DNA of 64,000 nt from Amaranthus tricolor (GCF_026212465.1 NC_080048.1:21626658-21690657), one strand, 5' to 3'. Counted from the stretch's first letter, positions 1-14,429 are shown. The notes: generated by a model not told the origin, from the letters alone. Program-made: numbers and translations.

Positions 1-69
1 TATGACTATGATTTACAATTCTAACCACTTCAACACAATAATATATACCAAAAAGAGTTGTGTGTCCAG

Positions 70-86
70 TTTCGTGCAAAACAAAC
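70..86 (+). other. CENP-B-box-like 17-mer (partial match), representative copy
   Basis: The 17 bases tttcgtgcaaaacaaac align to the vertebrate CENP-B box core pattern nTTCGnnnnAnnCGGGn at TTCG, the central A and the following C (six of nine fixed positions); the final GGG is AAA here. The motif recurs in most monomers of both families. It is altered in particular types: TTCA in A5 and B2, TTCC in A10 and A15, TTTA in A7 and A13. No protein binding can be claimed; the match may be chance. Confidence 0.35.
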
Positions 87-109
87 CAAGTTCGAACTAC
101 GTTATGCGC

Positions 110-142
110 AAAAGTGCCAAAAACGCTTAAAAACCCTTAAAA
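110..142 (+). other. Phased A-tracts (predicted curved DNA), representative copy
   Basis: Four A-runs at 110-113, 119-123, 129-133 and 139-142 have centres 9.5, 10 and 9.5 bp apart, close to one helical turn. Such phasing is known to bend DNA. The pattern, roughly AAAA-n5-AAAAA-n5-AAAAA-n5-AAAA, recurs near the 3' third of most family A monomers and in weaker form in family B, so each repeat probably carries a bend at a fixed position. Confidence 0.7.
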
Positions 143-839
143 TCGCAACTTAACACGTAATTTCTAGCATATGACTATCATTTAAAATTCTAACCACTTC
201 AACTCAATAATATATACCAAATAGAGCTGTGTGTCAATTTTCGTGCAAAACAAACTAAGTTTGAGCTACTTTATGTGCAAAAGTGCCAAAAACGCTTAAA
301 AACTTTTAAAATCGCAACTAAACACGTAATTTCTAGCATGACTATGATTTACTATTCCAACCACTTCAACACAATAATATATACTAAATAGAGTTGTGGT
401 CAAGTGTCGTGCAAAATAAACTAAGTTTGAGCTAATTTATGTGCAAAAGTGCCAAAAACGCTTAAAAACCGTTAAAATCGCAACTTAACACGTAATTGCT
501 AGCATATGACTATGATTTACAATTCTAACCACTTCAACTCAATAATATATACCAAATAGAGTTGTGTGTCAATTTTCGTGCAAAACAAACTAAGTTTGAG
601 CTACTTTATGTGCAAAAGTGCCAAAAACGCTTAAAAACCCTTAAAATCGCAACTTAACACGTAATTTCTAGCATGACTATGATTTACTATTGCAACCACT
701 TCAACACAATAATATATACTAAATAGAGTTGTGGTCAAGTGTCGTGCAAAATAAACTAAGTTTGAGCTACTTTATGTGCAAAAGTGCCAAAAAAGATTAA
801 AAACTCTTAAAATCGCAACTTAACACGTAATTTCTAGCA

Positions 840-3800
840 TATGACTATGATTTACAATTCTAACCACTTCAACACAATAATATATACCAAAAAGAGTTGT
901 GTGTCCAGTTTCGTGCAAAACAAACCAAGTTTGAACTACGTTATGCGCAAAAGTGCCAAAAACGCTTAAAAACCCTTAAAATCGCAACTTAACACGTAAT
1001 TTCTAGCATATGACTATCATTTAAAATTCTAACCACTTCAACTCAATAATATATACCAAATAGAGCTGTGTGTCAATTTTCGTGCAAAACAAACTAAGTT
1101 TGAGCTACTTTATGTGCAAAAGTGCCAAAAACGCTTAAAAACTTTTAAAATCGCAACTAAACACGTAATTTCTAGCATGACTATGATTTACTATTCCAAC
1201 CACTTCAACACAATAATATATACTAAATAGAGTTGTGGTCAAGTGTCGTGCAAAATAAACTAAGTTTGAGCTACTTTATGTGCAAAAGTGCCAAAAACGC
1301 TTAAAAACCCTTAAAATAGAAACTTAACACGTAATTTCTAGCATGTCTATGATTTACAATTCTAACCACTTCAACACAATAATATATACCAAATAGAGTT
1401 GTGTGTCCAGTTTCGTGCAAAACAAACCAAGTTCTAGCTACTTTATGCGCAAAAGTGCCAAAAACGCTTAAAAACCCTTATAATCGCAACTTAACACGTA
1501 ATTTTTAACATATGAGTATGATTTACAATTCTTACCACTTCAACACAATAATAAATTCCAAATAGTGTTGTGTGCCAAGTTTCATGCAAAACAAACCAAG
1601 TTTGAGAGCTACTTTTTGCGCAAAAGTGCCAAAAACACATAAAAACCCTTAAAATCGCAACTGAACACGTAATTTCGAGCATGTCTATGATTTACAATTC
1701 TAACCACTTCAACACAATAATATATACGAAATAGAGTTGTGGTCAATTTTCGTGCAAAATAAACTAAGTTTGAGCTACTTTATGTGCAAAAGTGCCAAAA
1801 ACGCTTAAAAACCCTTAAAATAGAAACTTAACACGTAATTTCTAGCATGTCTATGATTTACAATTCTAACCACTTTAACACAATAATATATGCCAAATAG
1901 AGTTGTGTGTCCAGTTTCGTGCAAAACAAACCAAGTTTTAGCTACTTTATGCGCAAAAGTGCCAAAAACGCTTAAAAACCTTTAAAATCGCAACTTAACA
2001 CGTAATTTATGCAATTGACTAAGATTTATAATTCTAAACACTTCAAGTCAATAATATATATCAAATAGAGTTGTGTGTCAAGTTTTATGCAAAACGAACT
2101 AAGTTTGAGCTACTTTATGTGCAAAAGTGCCAAAAACGCTTAAAAACCCTTAAAATCGCAACTTAACACGCAATTTCTAGCATGACTATGATTTACTATT
2201 CCAACCACTTCAACACAATAATATATACTAGATAGAGTTGTGGTCAAGTGTCGTGCAAAATTAACTAAGTTTGAGCTACTTTATGTGCAACAGTGCCAAA
2301 AACGCTTAAAAACCCTTAAAATCGCAACTTAACACGTAATTTCTAGTATATGACTATGATTTACAATTCTTACCACTTTAACACAATAATAAATTCGAAA
2401 TAGTGTTGTGTGCCAAGTTTCCTGCAAAACAAACCAAGTTTGAGAGCTACTTTTTGTGCAAAAGTCCCAAAAACACATAAAAACCCTTAAAATTGCAACT
2501 GAACACGTAATTTCTAGCATGTCTATGATTTACAATTCTAACCACTTCAACACAATAATATATACCAAATAGAGTTGTGGTCAAGTTTCGAGCAAAATAA
2601 ACTAAGTTTGAGCTACTTTATGTGCAAAAGTGCCAAAAACGCTTAAAAACCCTTAAAATAGAAACTTAACACGTAATTTCTAGCATGTCTATGATTTACA
2701 ATTCTAACCACTTCAAAACAATAATATATACCAAAATAGAGTTGTGGTCAAGTTTCGTGCAAAATAAACTAAGTTTGAGCTACTTGATGCGCAAAAGTGC
2801 CAAAAACGATTAAAAACCCTTTAAATCGCAACTTAACACGTAATATCTAGCATATGACCATGATTTACAATTCTAACCACTTCAAAACAATAATACATAT
2901 CAAATAGTGTTGTGTGTCAAGTTTTATGCAAAACGAACTAAGTTTGAGCTACTTCATGTGCAAAAGTGCCGAAAACGCTTAAAAATCCTTAAAATTGCAA
3001 CTTAACACGTAATTTCTAGTATGACCATGATTTACTATTCCAACCACTTCAACACAATAATATATACTAAATAGAGTTGTGGTCAAGTGTCGTGCAAAAT
3101 AATCTAAGTTTAAGCTACGTTATGTGCAAAAGTGCCAAAAACGCTTAAAAACGCTTAAAATCGCAACTTAACACGTAATTTTTAGCATATAACTATAATT
3201 TACAATTCTTACCACTTCAACACAATAATAAATTCCAAATAGTGTTGTGTGCCAAGTTTCCTGCAAAACAAACCAAGTTTGAGAGCTACTTTTTGCAAAA
3301 GTGCCAAAAACACATAAAAACCCTTAAAATCGCAACTCAACACGTAATTTCTAGCATGTCTATGATTTACAATTCTAACCACTTAAACACAATAATATAT
3401 ACCAAATAGAGTTGCGGTCAAGTTTCGTGCAAAACAAACTAAGTTTGAGCTACTTTATGTGCAAAATTGCCAAAAACGCTTAAAAAACCGTTAAAATCGC
3501 AACTAACACGTAATTTCTAGCATATGACTATGATTTACAATTCTAACCACTTCAACTCAATAATATATACCAAATAGAGTTGTGTGTCAATTTTCGTGCA
3601 AAACAAACTAAGTTTGAGCTACTTTATGTGCAAAAGTGCCAAAAACGCTTAAAAACCCTTAAAATCGCAACTGAACACGTAATTTCTAGCATGTCTATGA
3701 TTTACAATTCTAACCACTTCAACACAATAATATATACGAAATAGAGTTGTGGTCAATTTTCGTGCAAAATAAACTAAGTTTGAGCTACTTTATGTGCAAA

Positions 3801-3857
3801 AGTGCCAAAAACGCTTAAAAACCTTTAAAATCGCAACTTAACACGTAATTTCTAGCA
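840..3857 (+). repeat. Family A HOR copy, 18 monomers (3018 bp)
   Basis: The order read is A1-A6, A9, A7, A8, A10-A17, then an A6-like monomer where A18 is expected (near 3690; it carries tatacgaaatag and ggtcaatttt). It lacks the second A7-A8 pair and places A9 before A7. This is the only copy with that order, so it is either a diverged or a rearranged version of the 20-mer. Confidence 0.8.
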
Positions 3858-6800
3858 TATGACTATGATTTACAATTCTAACCACTTCAACACAATAATA
3901 TATACCAAATAGAGTTGTGTGTCCAGTTTCGTGCAAAACAAACCAAGTTTGAACTACGTTATGCGCAAAAGTGCCAAAAACGCTTAAAAACCCTTAAAAT
4001 CGCAACTTAACACGTAATTTCTAGCATATGACTATGATTTAAAATTCTAACCACTTCAACTCAATAATATATACCAAATAGAGTTGTGTGTCAATTTTCG
4101 TGCAAAACAAACTAAGTTTGAGCTACTTTATGTGCAAAAGTGCCAAAAACGCTTAAAAACTTTTAAAATCGCAACTAAACACGTAATTTCTAGCATGACT
4201 ATGATTTACTATTCCAACCACTTCAACACAATAATATATACTAAATAGAGTTGTGGTCAAGTGTCGTGCAAAATAAACTAAGTTTGAGCTACTTTATGTG
4301 CAAAAGTGCCAAAAACGCTTAAAAACCCTTAAAATAGAAACTTAACACGTAATTTCTAGCATGTCTATGATTTACAATTCTAACCACTTCAACACAATAA
4401 TATATACCAAATAGAGTTGTGTGTCAGTTTCGTGCAAAACAAACCAAGTTTTAGCTACTTTATGCGCAAAAGTACCAAAAACGCTTAAAAACCCTTAAAA
4501 TCGCAACTTAACACGTAATTTTTAACATATGACTATGATTTACAATTCTTACAACTTCAACACAATAATAAATTCCAAATAATGTTGTGTGCCAAGTTTC
4601 ATGCAAAACAAACCAAGTTTGAGAGCTACTTTTTGCGCAAAAGTGCCAAAAACACATAAAAACCCTTAAAATCGCAACTGAACACGTAATTTCTAGCATG
4701 TCTATGATTTACAATTCTAACCACTTCAACACAATAATATATACGAAATAGAGTTGTGGTCAATTTTCGTGCAAAATAAACTAAGTTTGAGCTACTATAT
4801 GTGCAAAAGTGCCAAAAACGCTTAAAAACCTTTAAAATAGCAACTTAACACGTAATTTCTAGCAATTGACTAAGATTTATAATTCTAACCACTTCAAGTC
4901 AATATTATATATCAAATAGAGTTGTGTGTCAAGTTTTATGCAAAACGAACTAAGTTTGAGCTACTTTATGTGCAAAAGTGCCAAAAACGCTTAAAAACCC
5001 TTAAAATCGCAACTTAACACGCAATTTCTAGCATGACAATGATTTACTATTCCAACCACTTCAACACAATAATATATACTAGATAGAGTTGTGGTTAAGT
5101 GTCGTGCAAAATTAACTAAGTTTGAGCTACTTTATGTGCAACAGTGCAAAAATCGCTTAAAAACCCTTAAAATAGAAACTTAACACGTAATTTCTAGCAT
5201 GTCTATGATTTACAATTCTAACCACTTTAACACAATAATATATACCAAATAGAGTTGTGTGTCCAGTTTCGTGCAAAACAAACCAAGTTTTAGCTACTTT
5301 ATGCGCAAAAGTTCCAAAAACGATTAAAAACCTTTAAAATCGCAACTTAACACGTAATTTCTAGCAATTGACTAAGATTTGTAATTCTGACCACTTCAAG
5401 TCAATAATATATATCAAATAGAGTTGTGTGTCAAGTTTTATGCAAAACGAACTAAGTTTGAGCTACTTTATGTGCAAAAGTGCCAAAAACGCTTAAAAAC
5501 CCTTAAAATCGCAACTTAACACGCAATTTCTAGCATGACTATGATTTACTATTCCAACCACTTCAACACAATAATATATACTAGATAGAGTTGTGGTCAA
5601 GTGTCGTGCAAAATTAACTAAGTTTGAGCTACTTTATGTGCAACAGTGCCAAAAACGCTTAAAAACCCTTAAAATCGCAACTTAACACGTAATTTCTAGT
5701 ATATGACTATGATTTACAATTCTTACCTCTTTAACACAATAATAAATTCGAAATAGTGTTGTGTGCCAAGTTTCCTGCAAAACAAACCAAGTTTGAGAGC
5801 TACTTTTTGCGCAAAAGTCCCAAAAACACATAAAAACCCTTAAAATCGCAACTGAAAACGTAATTTCTAGCATGTCTATGATTTACAATTCTAACCACTT
5901 CAACACAATAATATATACCAAATAGAGTTGTGGTCAAGTTTCGAGCAAAATAAACTAAGTTTGAGCTACTTTATGTGCAATAGTGCCAAAAACGCTTAAA
6001 AACCCTTAAAATAGAAAATTAACACGTAATTTCTAGCATGTCTATGATTTACAATTCTAACCACTTCAAAACAATAATATATACAAAAATAGAGTTGTGG
6101 TCAAGTTTCGTGCAAAATAAACTAAGTTTGAGCTACTTGATGCGCAAAAGTGCCAAAAACAATTAAAAACCCTTTAAATCGCAACTTAACACGTAATATC
6201 TAGCATATGACCATGATTTACAATTCTAACCACTTCAAAACAATAATACATAACAAATAGTGTTGTGTGTCAAGTTTTATGCAAAACGAACTAAGTTTGA
6301 GCTACTTCATGTGCAAAAGTGCCAAAAAACGCTTAAAAATCCTTAAAATTGCAACTTAACACGTAATTTCTAGTATGACTATGATTTACTATTCCAACCA
6401 CTTCAACACAATAATATATACTAAATAGAGTTGTGGTCAAGTGTCGTGCAAAATAATCTAAGTTTAAGCTACTTTATGTGCAAAAGTGCCAAAAACGCTT
6501 AAAAATGCTTAAAATCGCAACTTAACACGTAATTTTTAGCATATAACTATAATTTACAATTCTTACCACTTCAACACAATAATAAATTCCAAATAGTGTT
6601 GTGGGCCAAGTTTCCTACAAAACAAACCAAGTTTGAGAGCTACTTTTTGCAAAAGTGGCAAAAACACATAAAAAACCCTTAAAATCGAAACTCAACACGT
6701 AATTTCTAGCATGTCTATGATTTACAATTCTAACCACTTAAACACAATAATATATACCAAATAGAGTTGCGGTCAAGTTTCGTGCAAAACAAACTAAGTT

Positions 6801-7211
6801 TGAGCTACTTTATGTGCAAAAGTGCCAAAAACGCTTAAAAACCGTTAAAATCGCAACTAACACGTAATTTCTAGCATATGACTATGATTTACAATTCTAA
6901 CCACTTCAACTCAATAATATATACCAAATAGAGTTGTGTGTCAATTTTCGTGCAAAACAAACTAAGTTTGAGCTACTTTATGTGCAAAAGTGCCAAAAAC
7001 GCTTAAAAACCCTTAAAATCGCAACTTAACACGTAATTTCTAGCAAGACTATGATTTACTATTGCAACCACTTCAACAAAATAATTTATACTAAATAGAG
7101 TTGTGGTCAAGTGTCGTGCAAAATAAACTAAGTTTGAGCTACTTTATGTGCAAAAGTGCCAAAAAAGATTATAAACTCTTAAAATCGCAACTTAACACGT
7201 AATTTCTAGCA
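3858..7211 (+). repeat. Family A HOR copy, canonical 20 monomers (3354 bp)
   Basis: The order is A1-A6, A7-A8-A9-A7-A8, A10-A18, giving 20 monomers averaging 167.7 bp. I use this copy as the reference. A11 (ggtcaagtttcgagc) is present here but missing from several later copies. The two A7 monomers start at 4865 and 5367, 502 bp apart. Confidence 0.85.
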
Positions 7212-10200
7212 TATGACTATGATTTACAATTCTAACCACTTCAACACAATAATATATACCAAATAGAGTTGTGTGTCCAGTTTCGTGCAAAACAAACCAA
7301 GTTTGAACTACGTTATGCGCAAAAGTGCCAAAAACGCTTAAAAACCCTTAAAATCGCAACTTAACACGTAATTTCTAGCATATGACTATGATTTAAAATT
7401 CTAACCACTTCAACTCAATAATATATACCAAAAAGAGTTGTGTGTCAATTTTCGTGCAAAACAAACTAAGTTTGAGCTACTTTATGTGCAAAAGTGCCAA
7501 AAACGCTTAAAAACTTTTAAAATCGCAACTAAACACGTAATTTCTAGCATGACTATGATTTACTATTCCAACCACTTCAACACAATAATATATACTAAAT
7601 AGAGTTGTGGTCAAGTGTCGTGCAAAATAAACTAAGTTTGAGCTACTTTATGTTCAAAAGTGCCAAAAACGCTTAAAAACCCTTAAAATAGAAACTTAAC
7701 ACGTAATTTCTAGCATGTCTATGATTTACAATTCTAACCACTTCAACACAATAATATATACCAAATAGAGTTGTGTGTCCAGTTTCGTGCAAAACAAACC
7801 AAGTTTTAGCTACTTTATGCGCAAAAGTGCCAAAAACGCTTAAAAACCCTTAAAATCAAAACTTAACACGTAATTTTTAACATATGACTATGATTTAAAA
7901 TTCTTACCACTTCAACACAATAATAAATTCCAAATAGTGTTGTGTGCCAAGTTTCATGCAAAACAAACAAGTTTGAGAGCTACTTTTTGCGCAAAAGTGC
8001 CAAAAACACATAAAAACCCTTAAAATCGCAACTGAACACGTAATTTCTAGCATGTCTATGATTTACAATTCTAACCACTTCAACACAATAATATATACGA
8101 AATAGAGTTGTGGTCAATTTTCGTGCAAAATAAACTAAGTTTGAGATACTATATGTGCAAAAGTGCCAAAAACGCTTAAAAACCTTTAAAATAGCAACTT
8201 AACACGTAATTTCTAGCAATTGACTAAGATTTATAATTCTAACCACTTCAAGTCAATAATATATATCAAATAGAGTTGTGTGTCAAGTTTTATGCAAAAC
8301 GAACTAAGTTTGAGCTACTTTATGTGCAAAAGTGCCAAAAACGCTTAAAAACCCTTAAAATCGCAACTTAACACGCAATTTCTAGCATGACTATGATTTA
8401 CTATTCCAACCACTTCAACACAATAATATATACTAGATAGAGTTGTGGTCAAGTGTCGTGCAAAATTAACTAAGTTTGAGCTACTTTATGTGCAACAGTG
8501 CCAAAATCGCTTAAAAACCCTTAAAATAGAAACTTAACACGTAATTTCTACCATGTCTATGATTTACAATTCTAACCACTTTAACACAATAATATATACC
8601 AAATAGAGTTGTGTGTCCAGTTTCGTGCAAAACAAACCAAGTTTTTAGCTACTTTATGCGCAAAAGTGCCAAAAACGCTTAAAATCCTTTAAAATCGCAA
8701 CTTAACACGTAATTTCTAGCAATTGACTAAGATTTATAATTCTGACCACTTCAAGTCAATAATATATATCAAATAGAGTTGTGTGTCAAGTTTTATGCAA
8801 AACGAACTAAGTTTGAGCTACTTTATGTGCAAAAGTGCCAAAAACGCTTAAAAAACCCTTAAAATCGCAACTTAACACGCAATTTCTAGCATGTCTATGA
8901 TTTACAATTCCAACCACTTTAACACAATAATATATACCAAATAGAGTTGTGTGTCCAGTTTCGTGCAAAACAAACCAAGTTTTTAGCTACTTTATGCGCA
9001 AAAGTGCCAAAAACGCTTAAAAACCTTTAAAATCGCAACTTAACACGTAATTTCTAGCAATTGACTAAGATTTATAATTCTGACCACTTCAAGTCAATAA
9101 TATATATCAAATAGAGTTGTGTGTCAAGTTTTATGCAAAACGAACTAAGTTTGAGCTACTTTATGTGCAAAAGTGCCAAAAACGCTTAAAAACCCTTAAA
9201 ATCGCAACTTAACACGCAATTTCTAGCATGACTATGATTTACTATTCCAACCACTTCAACACAATAATATATACTAGATAGAGTTGTGGTCAAGTGTCGT
9301 GCAAAATTAACTAAGTTTGAGCTACTTTATGTGCAACAGTGCCAAAAACGCTTAAAAACCCTTAAAATCGCAACTTAACACGTAATTTCTAGTATATGAC
9401 TATGATTTACAATTCTTACCACTTTAACACAATAATAAATTCGATATAGTGTTGTGTGCCAATTTTCCTGCAAAACAAACCAAGTTTGAGAGCTACTTTT
9501 TGCGCAAAAGTCCCAAAAACACATAAAAACCCTTAAAATCGCAACTGAACACGTAATTTCTAGCATGTCTATGATTTACAATTCTAACTACTTCAAAACA
9601 ATAATATATACCAAAATAGAGTTGTGGTCAAGTTTCGTGCAAAATAAACTAAGTTTGAGCTACTTGATGCGCAAAAGTGCCAAAAACGATTAAAAACCCT
9701 TTAAATCGCAACTTAACACGTAATATCTAGCATATGACCATGATTTACAATTCTAACCACTTCAAAACAATAATACATACCAAATAGTGTTGTGTGTCAA
9801 GTTTTATGCAAAACGAACTAAGTTTGAGCTACTTCATGTGCAAAAGTGCCAAAAACGCTTAAAAATCCTTAAAATCGCAACTTAACACGTAATTTCTAGC
9901 ATGACTATGATTTACTATTCCAACCACTTCAACACAATAATATATACTAAATAGAGTTGTGGTCAAGTGTCGTGCAAAATAATCTAAGTTTAAGCTACTT
10001 TAAGTGCAAAAGTGCCAAAAACGCTTAAAAACGCTTCAAATCGCAACTTAACACGTAATTTTTAGCATATAACTATAATTTACAATTCTTACCACTTCAA
10101 CACAATAATAAATTCCAAATAGTGTTGTGTGCCAAGTTTCCTGCAAAACAAAGCAAGTTTGAGAGCTACTTTTTGCAAAAGTGCCAAAAACACATAAAAA

Positions 10201-10736
10201 CCCTTAAAATCGCAACTCAACACGTAATTTCTAGCATGTCTATGATTTACAATTCTAACCACTTAAACACAATAATATATACCAAATAGATTTGCGGACA
10301 AGTTTCGTGCAAAACAAACTAAGTTTGAGCTACTTTATGTGCAAAAGTGCCAAAAACGCTTAAAAACCGTTAAAATCGCAACTAACACGTAATTTCTAGC
10401 ATATGACTATGATTTACAATTCTAACCACTTCAACTCAATAATATATACCAAATAGAGTTGTGTGTCAATTTTCGTGCAAAACAAACTAAGTTTGAGCTA
10501 CTTTATGTGCAAAAGTGCCAAAAACGCTTAAAAACCCTTAAAATCGCAACTTAACACGTAATTTCTAGCATGACTATGATTTACTATTGCAACCACTTCA
10601 ACAAAATAATTTATAGTAAATAGAGTTGTGGTCAAGTGTCGTGCAAAATAAACTAAGTTTGAGCTACTTTATGTGCAAAAGTGCCAAAAAAGATTAAAAA
10701 CTCTTAAAATCGCAACTTAACACGTAATTTCTAGCA
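7212..10736 (+). repeat. Family A HOR copy, 21 monomers (3525 bp)
   Basis: Compared with the reference order, an extra A7 plus an A9-like monomer are inserted (A7 at 8219, 8722 and 9060) and A11 is missing between A10 (about 9395) and A12 (about 9564). The A9-like monomer near 8890 starts like A9 but has the A8 spelling attccaacc, so it may be an A8/A9 hybrid. Confidence 0.8.
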
Positions 10737-12584
10737 TATGACTATTATTTACAATTCTAACCACTTCAACACAATAATATATACCAAATAGAGTTGTGTG
10801 TCCAGTTTCGTGCAAAACAAACCAAGTTTGAACTACGTTATGCGCAAAAGTGCCAAAAACGCTTAAAAACCCTTAAAATCGCAACTTAACACGTAATTTC
10901 TAGCATATGACTATGATTTAAAATTCTAACCACTTCAACTCAATAATATATACCAAATAGAGTTGTGTGTCAATTTTCGTGCAAAACAAACTAAGTTTGA
11001 GCTACTTTATGTGCAAAAGTGCCAAAAACGCTTAAAAACTTTTAAAATCGCAACTAAACACGTAATTTCTAGCATGACTATGATTTACTATTCCAACCAC
11101 TTCAACACAATAATATATAGTAAATAGAGTTGTGGTCAAGTGTCGTGCAAAATAAACTAAGTTTGAGCTACTTTATGCGCAAAAGTGCCAAAAACGCTTA
11201 AAAACCCTTAAAATCGCAACTTAACACGTAATTTTTAACATATGACTATGATTTACAATTCTTACAACTTCAACACAATAATAAATTCCAAATAGTGTTG
11301 TGTGCCAAGTTTCATGCAAAACAAACCAAGTTTGAGAGCTACTTTTTGCGCAAAAGTGCCAAAAACACATAAAAACCATTAAAATCGCAACTGAACACGT
11401 AATTTCTAGCATGTCTATGATTTACAATTCTAACCACTTCAACACAATAATATATACGAAATAGAGTTGTGGTCAATTTTCGTGCAAAATAAACTAAGTT
11501 TGAGCTACTATATGTGCAAAAGTGCCAAAAACGCTTAAAAACCTTTAAAATCGCAACTTAACACGTAATTTCTAGCAATTGACTAAGATTTATAATTCTA
11601 ACCACTTCAAGTCAATAATATATATCAAATAGAGTTGTGTGTCAAGTTTTATGCAAAACGAACTAAGTTTGAGCTACTTTATGTGCAAAAGTGCCAAAAA
11701 CGCTTAAAAATCCTTAAAATCGCAACTTAACACGTAATTTCTAGCATGACTATGATTTACTATTCCAACCACTTCAACACAATAATATATACTAAATAGA
11801 GTTGTGGTCAAGTGTCGTGCAAAATAATCTAAGTTTAAGCTACTTTATGTGCAAAAGTGCCAAAAACGCTTAAAAAACGCTTCAAATCGCAACTTAACAC
11901 GTAATTTTTAGCATATAACTATAATTTACAATTCTTACCACTTCAACACAATAATAAATTCCAAATAGTGTTGTGTGCCAAGTTTCCTGCAAAACAAAGC
12001 AAGTTTGAGAGCTACTTTTTGCAAAAGTGCCAAAAACACATAAAAACCCTTAAAATCGCAACTCAAAACGTAATTTTCTAGCATGTCTATGATTTACAAT
12101 TCTAACCACTTAAACACAATAATATATACCAAATAGATTTGCGGACAAGTTTCGTGCAAAACAAACTAAGTTTGAGCTACTTTATGTGCAAAAGTGCCAA
12201 AAACGCTTAAAAAACCGTTAAAATCGCAACTAACACGTAATTTCTAGCATATGACTATGATTTACAATTCTAACCACTTCAACTCAATAATATATACCAA
12301 ATAGAGTTGTGTGTCAATTTTCGTGCAAAACAAACTAAGTTTGAGCTACTTTATGTGCAAAAGTGCCAAAAACGCTTAAAAACCCTTAAAATCGCAACTT
12401 AACACGTAATTTCTAGCATGACTATGATTTACTATTGCAACCACTTCAACAAAATAATTTATACTAAATAGAGTTGTGGTCAAGTGTCGTGCAAAATAAA
12501 CTAAGTTTGAGCTACTTTATGTGCAAAAGTGCCAAAAAAGATTAAAAACTCTTAAAATCGCAACTTAACACGTAATTTCTAGCA
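10737..12584 (+). repeat. Short HOR, 11-mer copy 1 (1848 bp)
   Basis: The order is A1, A2, A3, A5, A6, A7, A14, A15, A16, A17, A18. A4 and the block A8-A13 are absent: A7 (about 11577) is followed directly by A14 (about 11747). The A1 monomer carries gactattatt, a marker shared with the next three copies only, so these copies share recent ancestry. Confidence 0.85.
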
Positions 12585-14429
12585 TATGACTATTATTTAC
12601 AATTCTAACCACTTCAACACAATAATATATACCAAATAGAGTTGTGTGTCCAGTTTCGTGCAAAACAAACCAAGTTTGAACTACGTTATGCGCAAAAGTG
12701 CCAAAAACGCTTAAAAACCCTTAAAATCGCAACTTAACACGTAATTTCTAGCATATGACTATGATTTAAAATTCTAACCACTTCAACTCAATAATATATA
12801 CCAAATAGAGTTGTGTGTCAATTTTCGTGCAAAACAAACTAAGTTTGAGCTACTTTATGTGCAAAAGTGCCAAAAACGCTTAAAAACTTTTAAAATCGCA
12901 ACTAAACACGTAATTTCTAGCATGACTATGATTTACTATTCCAACCACTTCAACACAATAATATATAGTAAATAGAGTTGTGGTCAAGTGTCGTGCAAAA
13001 TAAACTAAGTTTGAGCTACTTTATGCGCAAAAGTGCCAAAAACGCTTAAAAACCCTTAAAATCGCAACTTAACACGTAATTTTTAACATATGACTATGAT
13101 TTACAATTCTTACAACTTCAACACAATAATAAATTCCAAATAGTGTTGTGTGCCAAGTTTCATGCAAAACAAACCAAGTTTGAGAGCTACTTTTTGCGCA
13201 AAAGTGCCAAAAACACATAAAAACCATTAAAATCGCAACTGAACACGTAATTTCTAGCATGTCTATGATTTACAATTCTAACCACTTCAACACAATAATA
13301 TATACGAAATAGAGTTGTGGTCAATTTTCGTGCAAAATAAACTAAGTTTGAGCTACTATATGTGCAAAAGTGCCAAAAACGCTTAAAAACCTTTAAAATC
13401 GCAACTTAACACGTAATTTCTAGCAATTGACTAAGATTTATAATTCTAACCACTTCAAGTCAATAATATATATCAAATAGAGTTGTGTGTCAAGTTTTAT
13501 GCAAAACGAACTAAGTTTGAGCTACTTTATGTGCAAAAGTGCCAAAAACGCTTAAAAATCCTTAAAATCGCAACTTAACACGTAATTTCTAGCATGACTA
13601 TGATTTACTATTCCAACCACTTCAACACAATAATATATACTAAATAGAGTTGTGGTCAAGTGTCGTGCAAAATAATCTAAGTTTAAGCTACTTTATGTGC
13701 AAAAGTGCCAAAAACGCTTAAAAACGCTTCAAATCGCAACTTAACACGTAATTTTTAGCATATAACTATAATTTACAATTCTTACCACTTCAACACAATA
13801 ATAAATTCCAAATAGTGTTGTGTGCCAAGTTTCCTGCAAAACAAAGCAAGTTTGAGAGCTACTTTTTGCAAAAGTGCCAAAAACACATAAAAACCCTTAA
13901 AATCGCAACTCAAAACGTAATTTCTAGCATGTCTATGATTTACAATTCTAACCACTTAAACACAATAATATATACCAAATAGATTTGCGGACAAGTTTCG
14001 TGCAAAACAAACTAAGTTTGAGCTACTTTATGTGCAAAAGTGCCAAAAACGCTTAAAAACCGTTAAAATCGCAACTAACACGTAATTTCTAGCATATGAC
14101 TATGATTTACAATTCTAACCACTTCAACTCAATAATATATACCAAATAGAGTTGTGTGTCAATTTTCGTGCAAAACAAACTAAGTTTGAGCTACTTTATG
14201 TGCAAAAGTGCCAAAAACGCTTAAAAACCCTTAAAATCGCAACTTAACACGTAATTTCTAGCATGACTATGATTTACTATTGCAACCACTTCAACAAAAT
14301 AATTTATACTAAATAGAGTTGTGGTCAAGTGTCGTGCAAAATAAACTAAGTTTGAGCTACTTTATGTGCAAAAGTGCCAAAAAAGATTAAAAACTCTTAA
14401 AATCGCAACTTAACACGTAATTTCTAGCA
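12585..14429 (+). repeat. Short HOR, 11-mer copy 2 (1845 bp)
   Basis: It has the same eleven monomers in the same order as the preceding copy, including the gactattatt marker in A1, tatagtaaatag in A3 and the acgcttcaaatcg spelling at the end of A14. Most differences I saw by eye are one-base changes in A-runs. The near identity indicates a very recent tandem duplication. Confidence 0.85.

Larger units (their letters stand above)
1..839 (+). repeat. Truncated 5-monomer unit A1-A2-A3-A17-A18
   Basis: Five monomers precede the first full HOR copy. The A1-A2 pair here repeats the pair starting at 840 almost exactly, including the private variants ccaaaaagag in A1 and gactatcat plus gagctgtg in A2. 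A3 is followed directly by A17, so about thirteen to fifteen monomers of the standard order are absent. This looks like a recent 839-bp duplication by unequal exchange. The left side runs off the window. Confidence 0.85.

Noticed and set aside
2960..2990. Short inverted repeat around gttttatgcaaaac in A7 and A13 monomers as a hairpin
   Set aside because: The arms are only five bases with a four-base loop, in A-T-rich DNA; too weak to call a structure.
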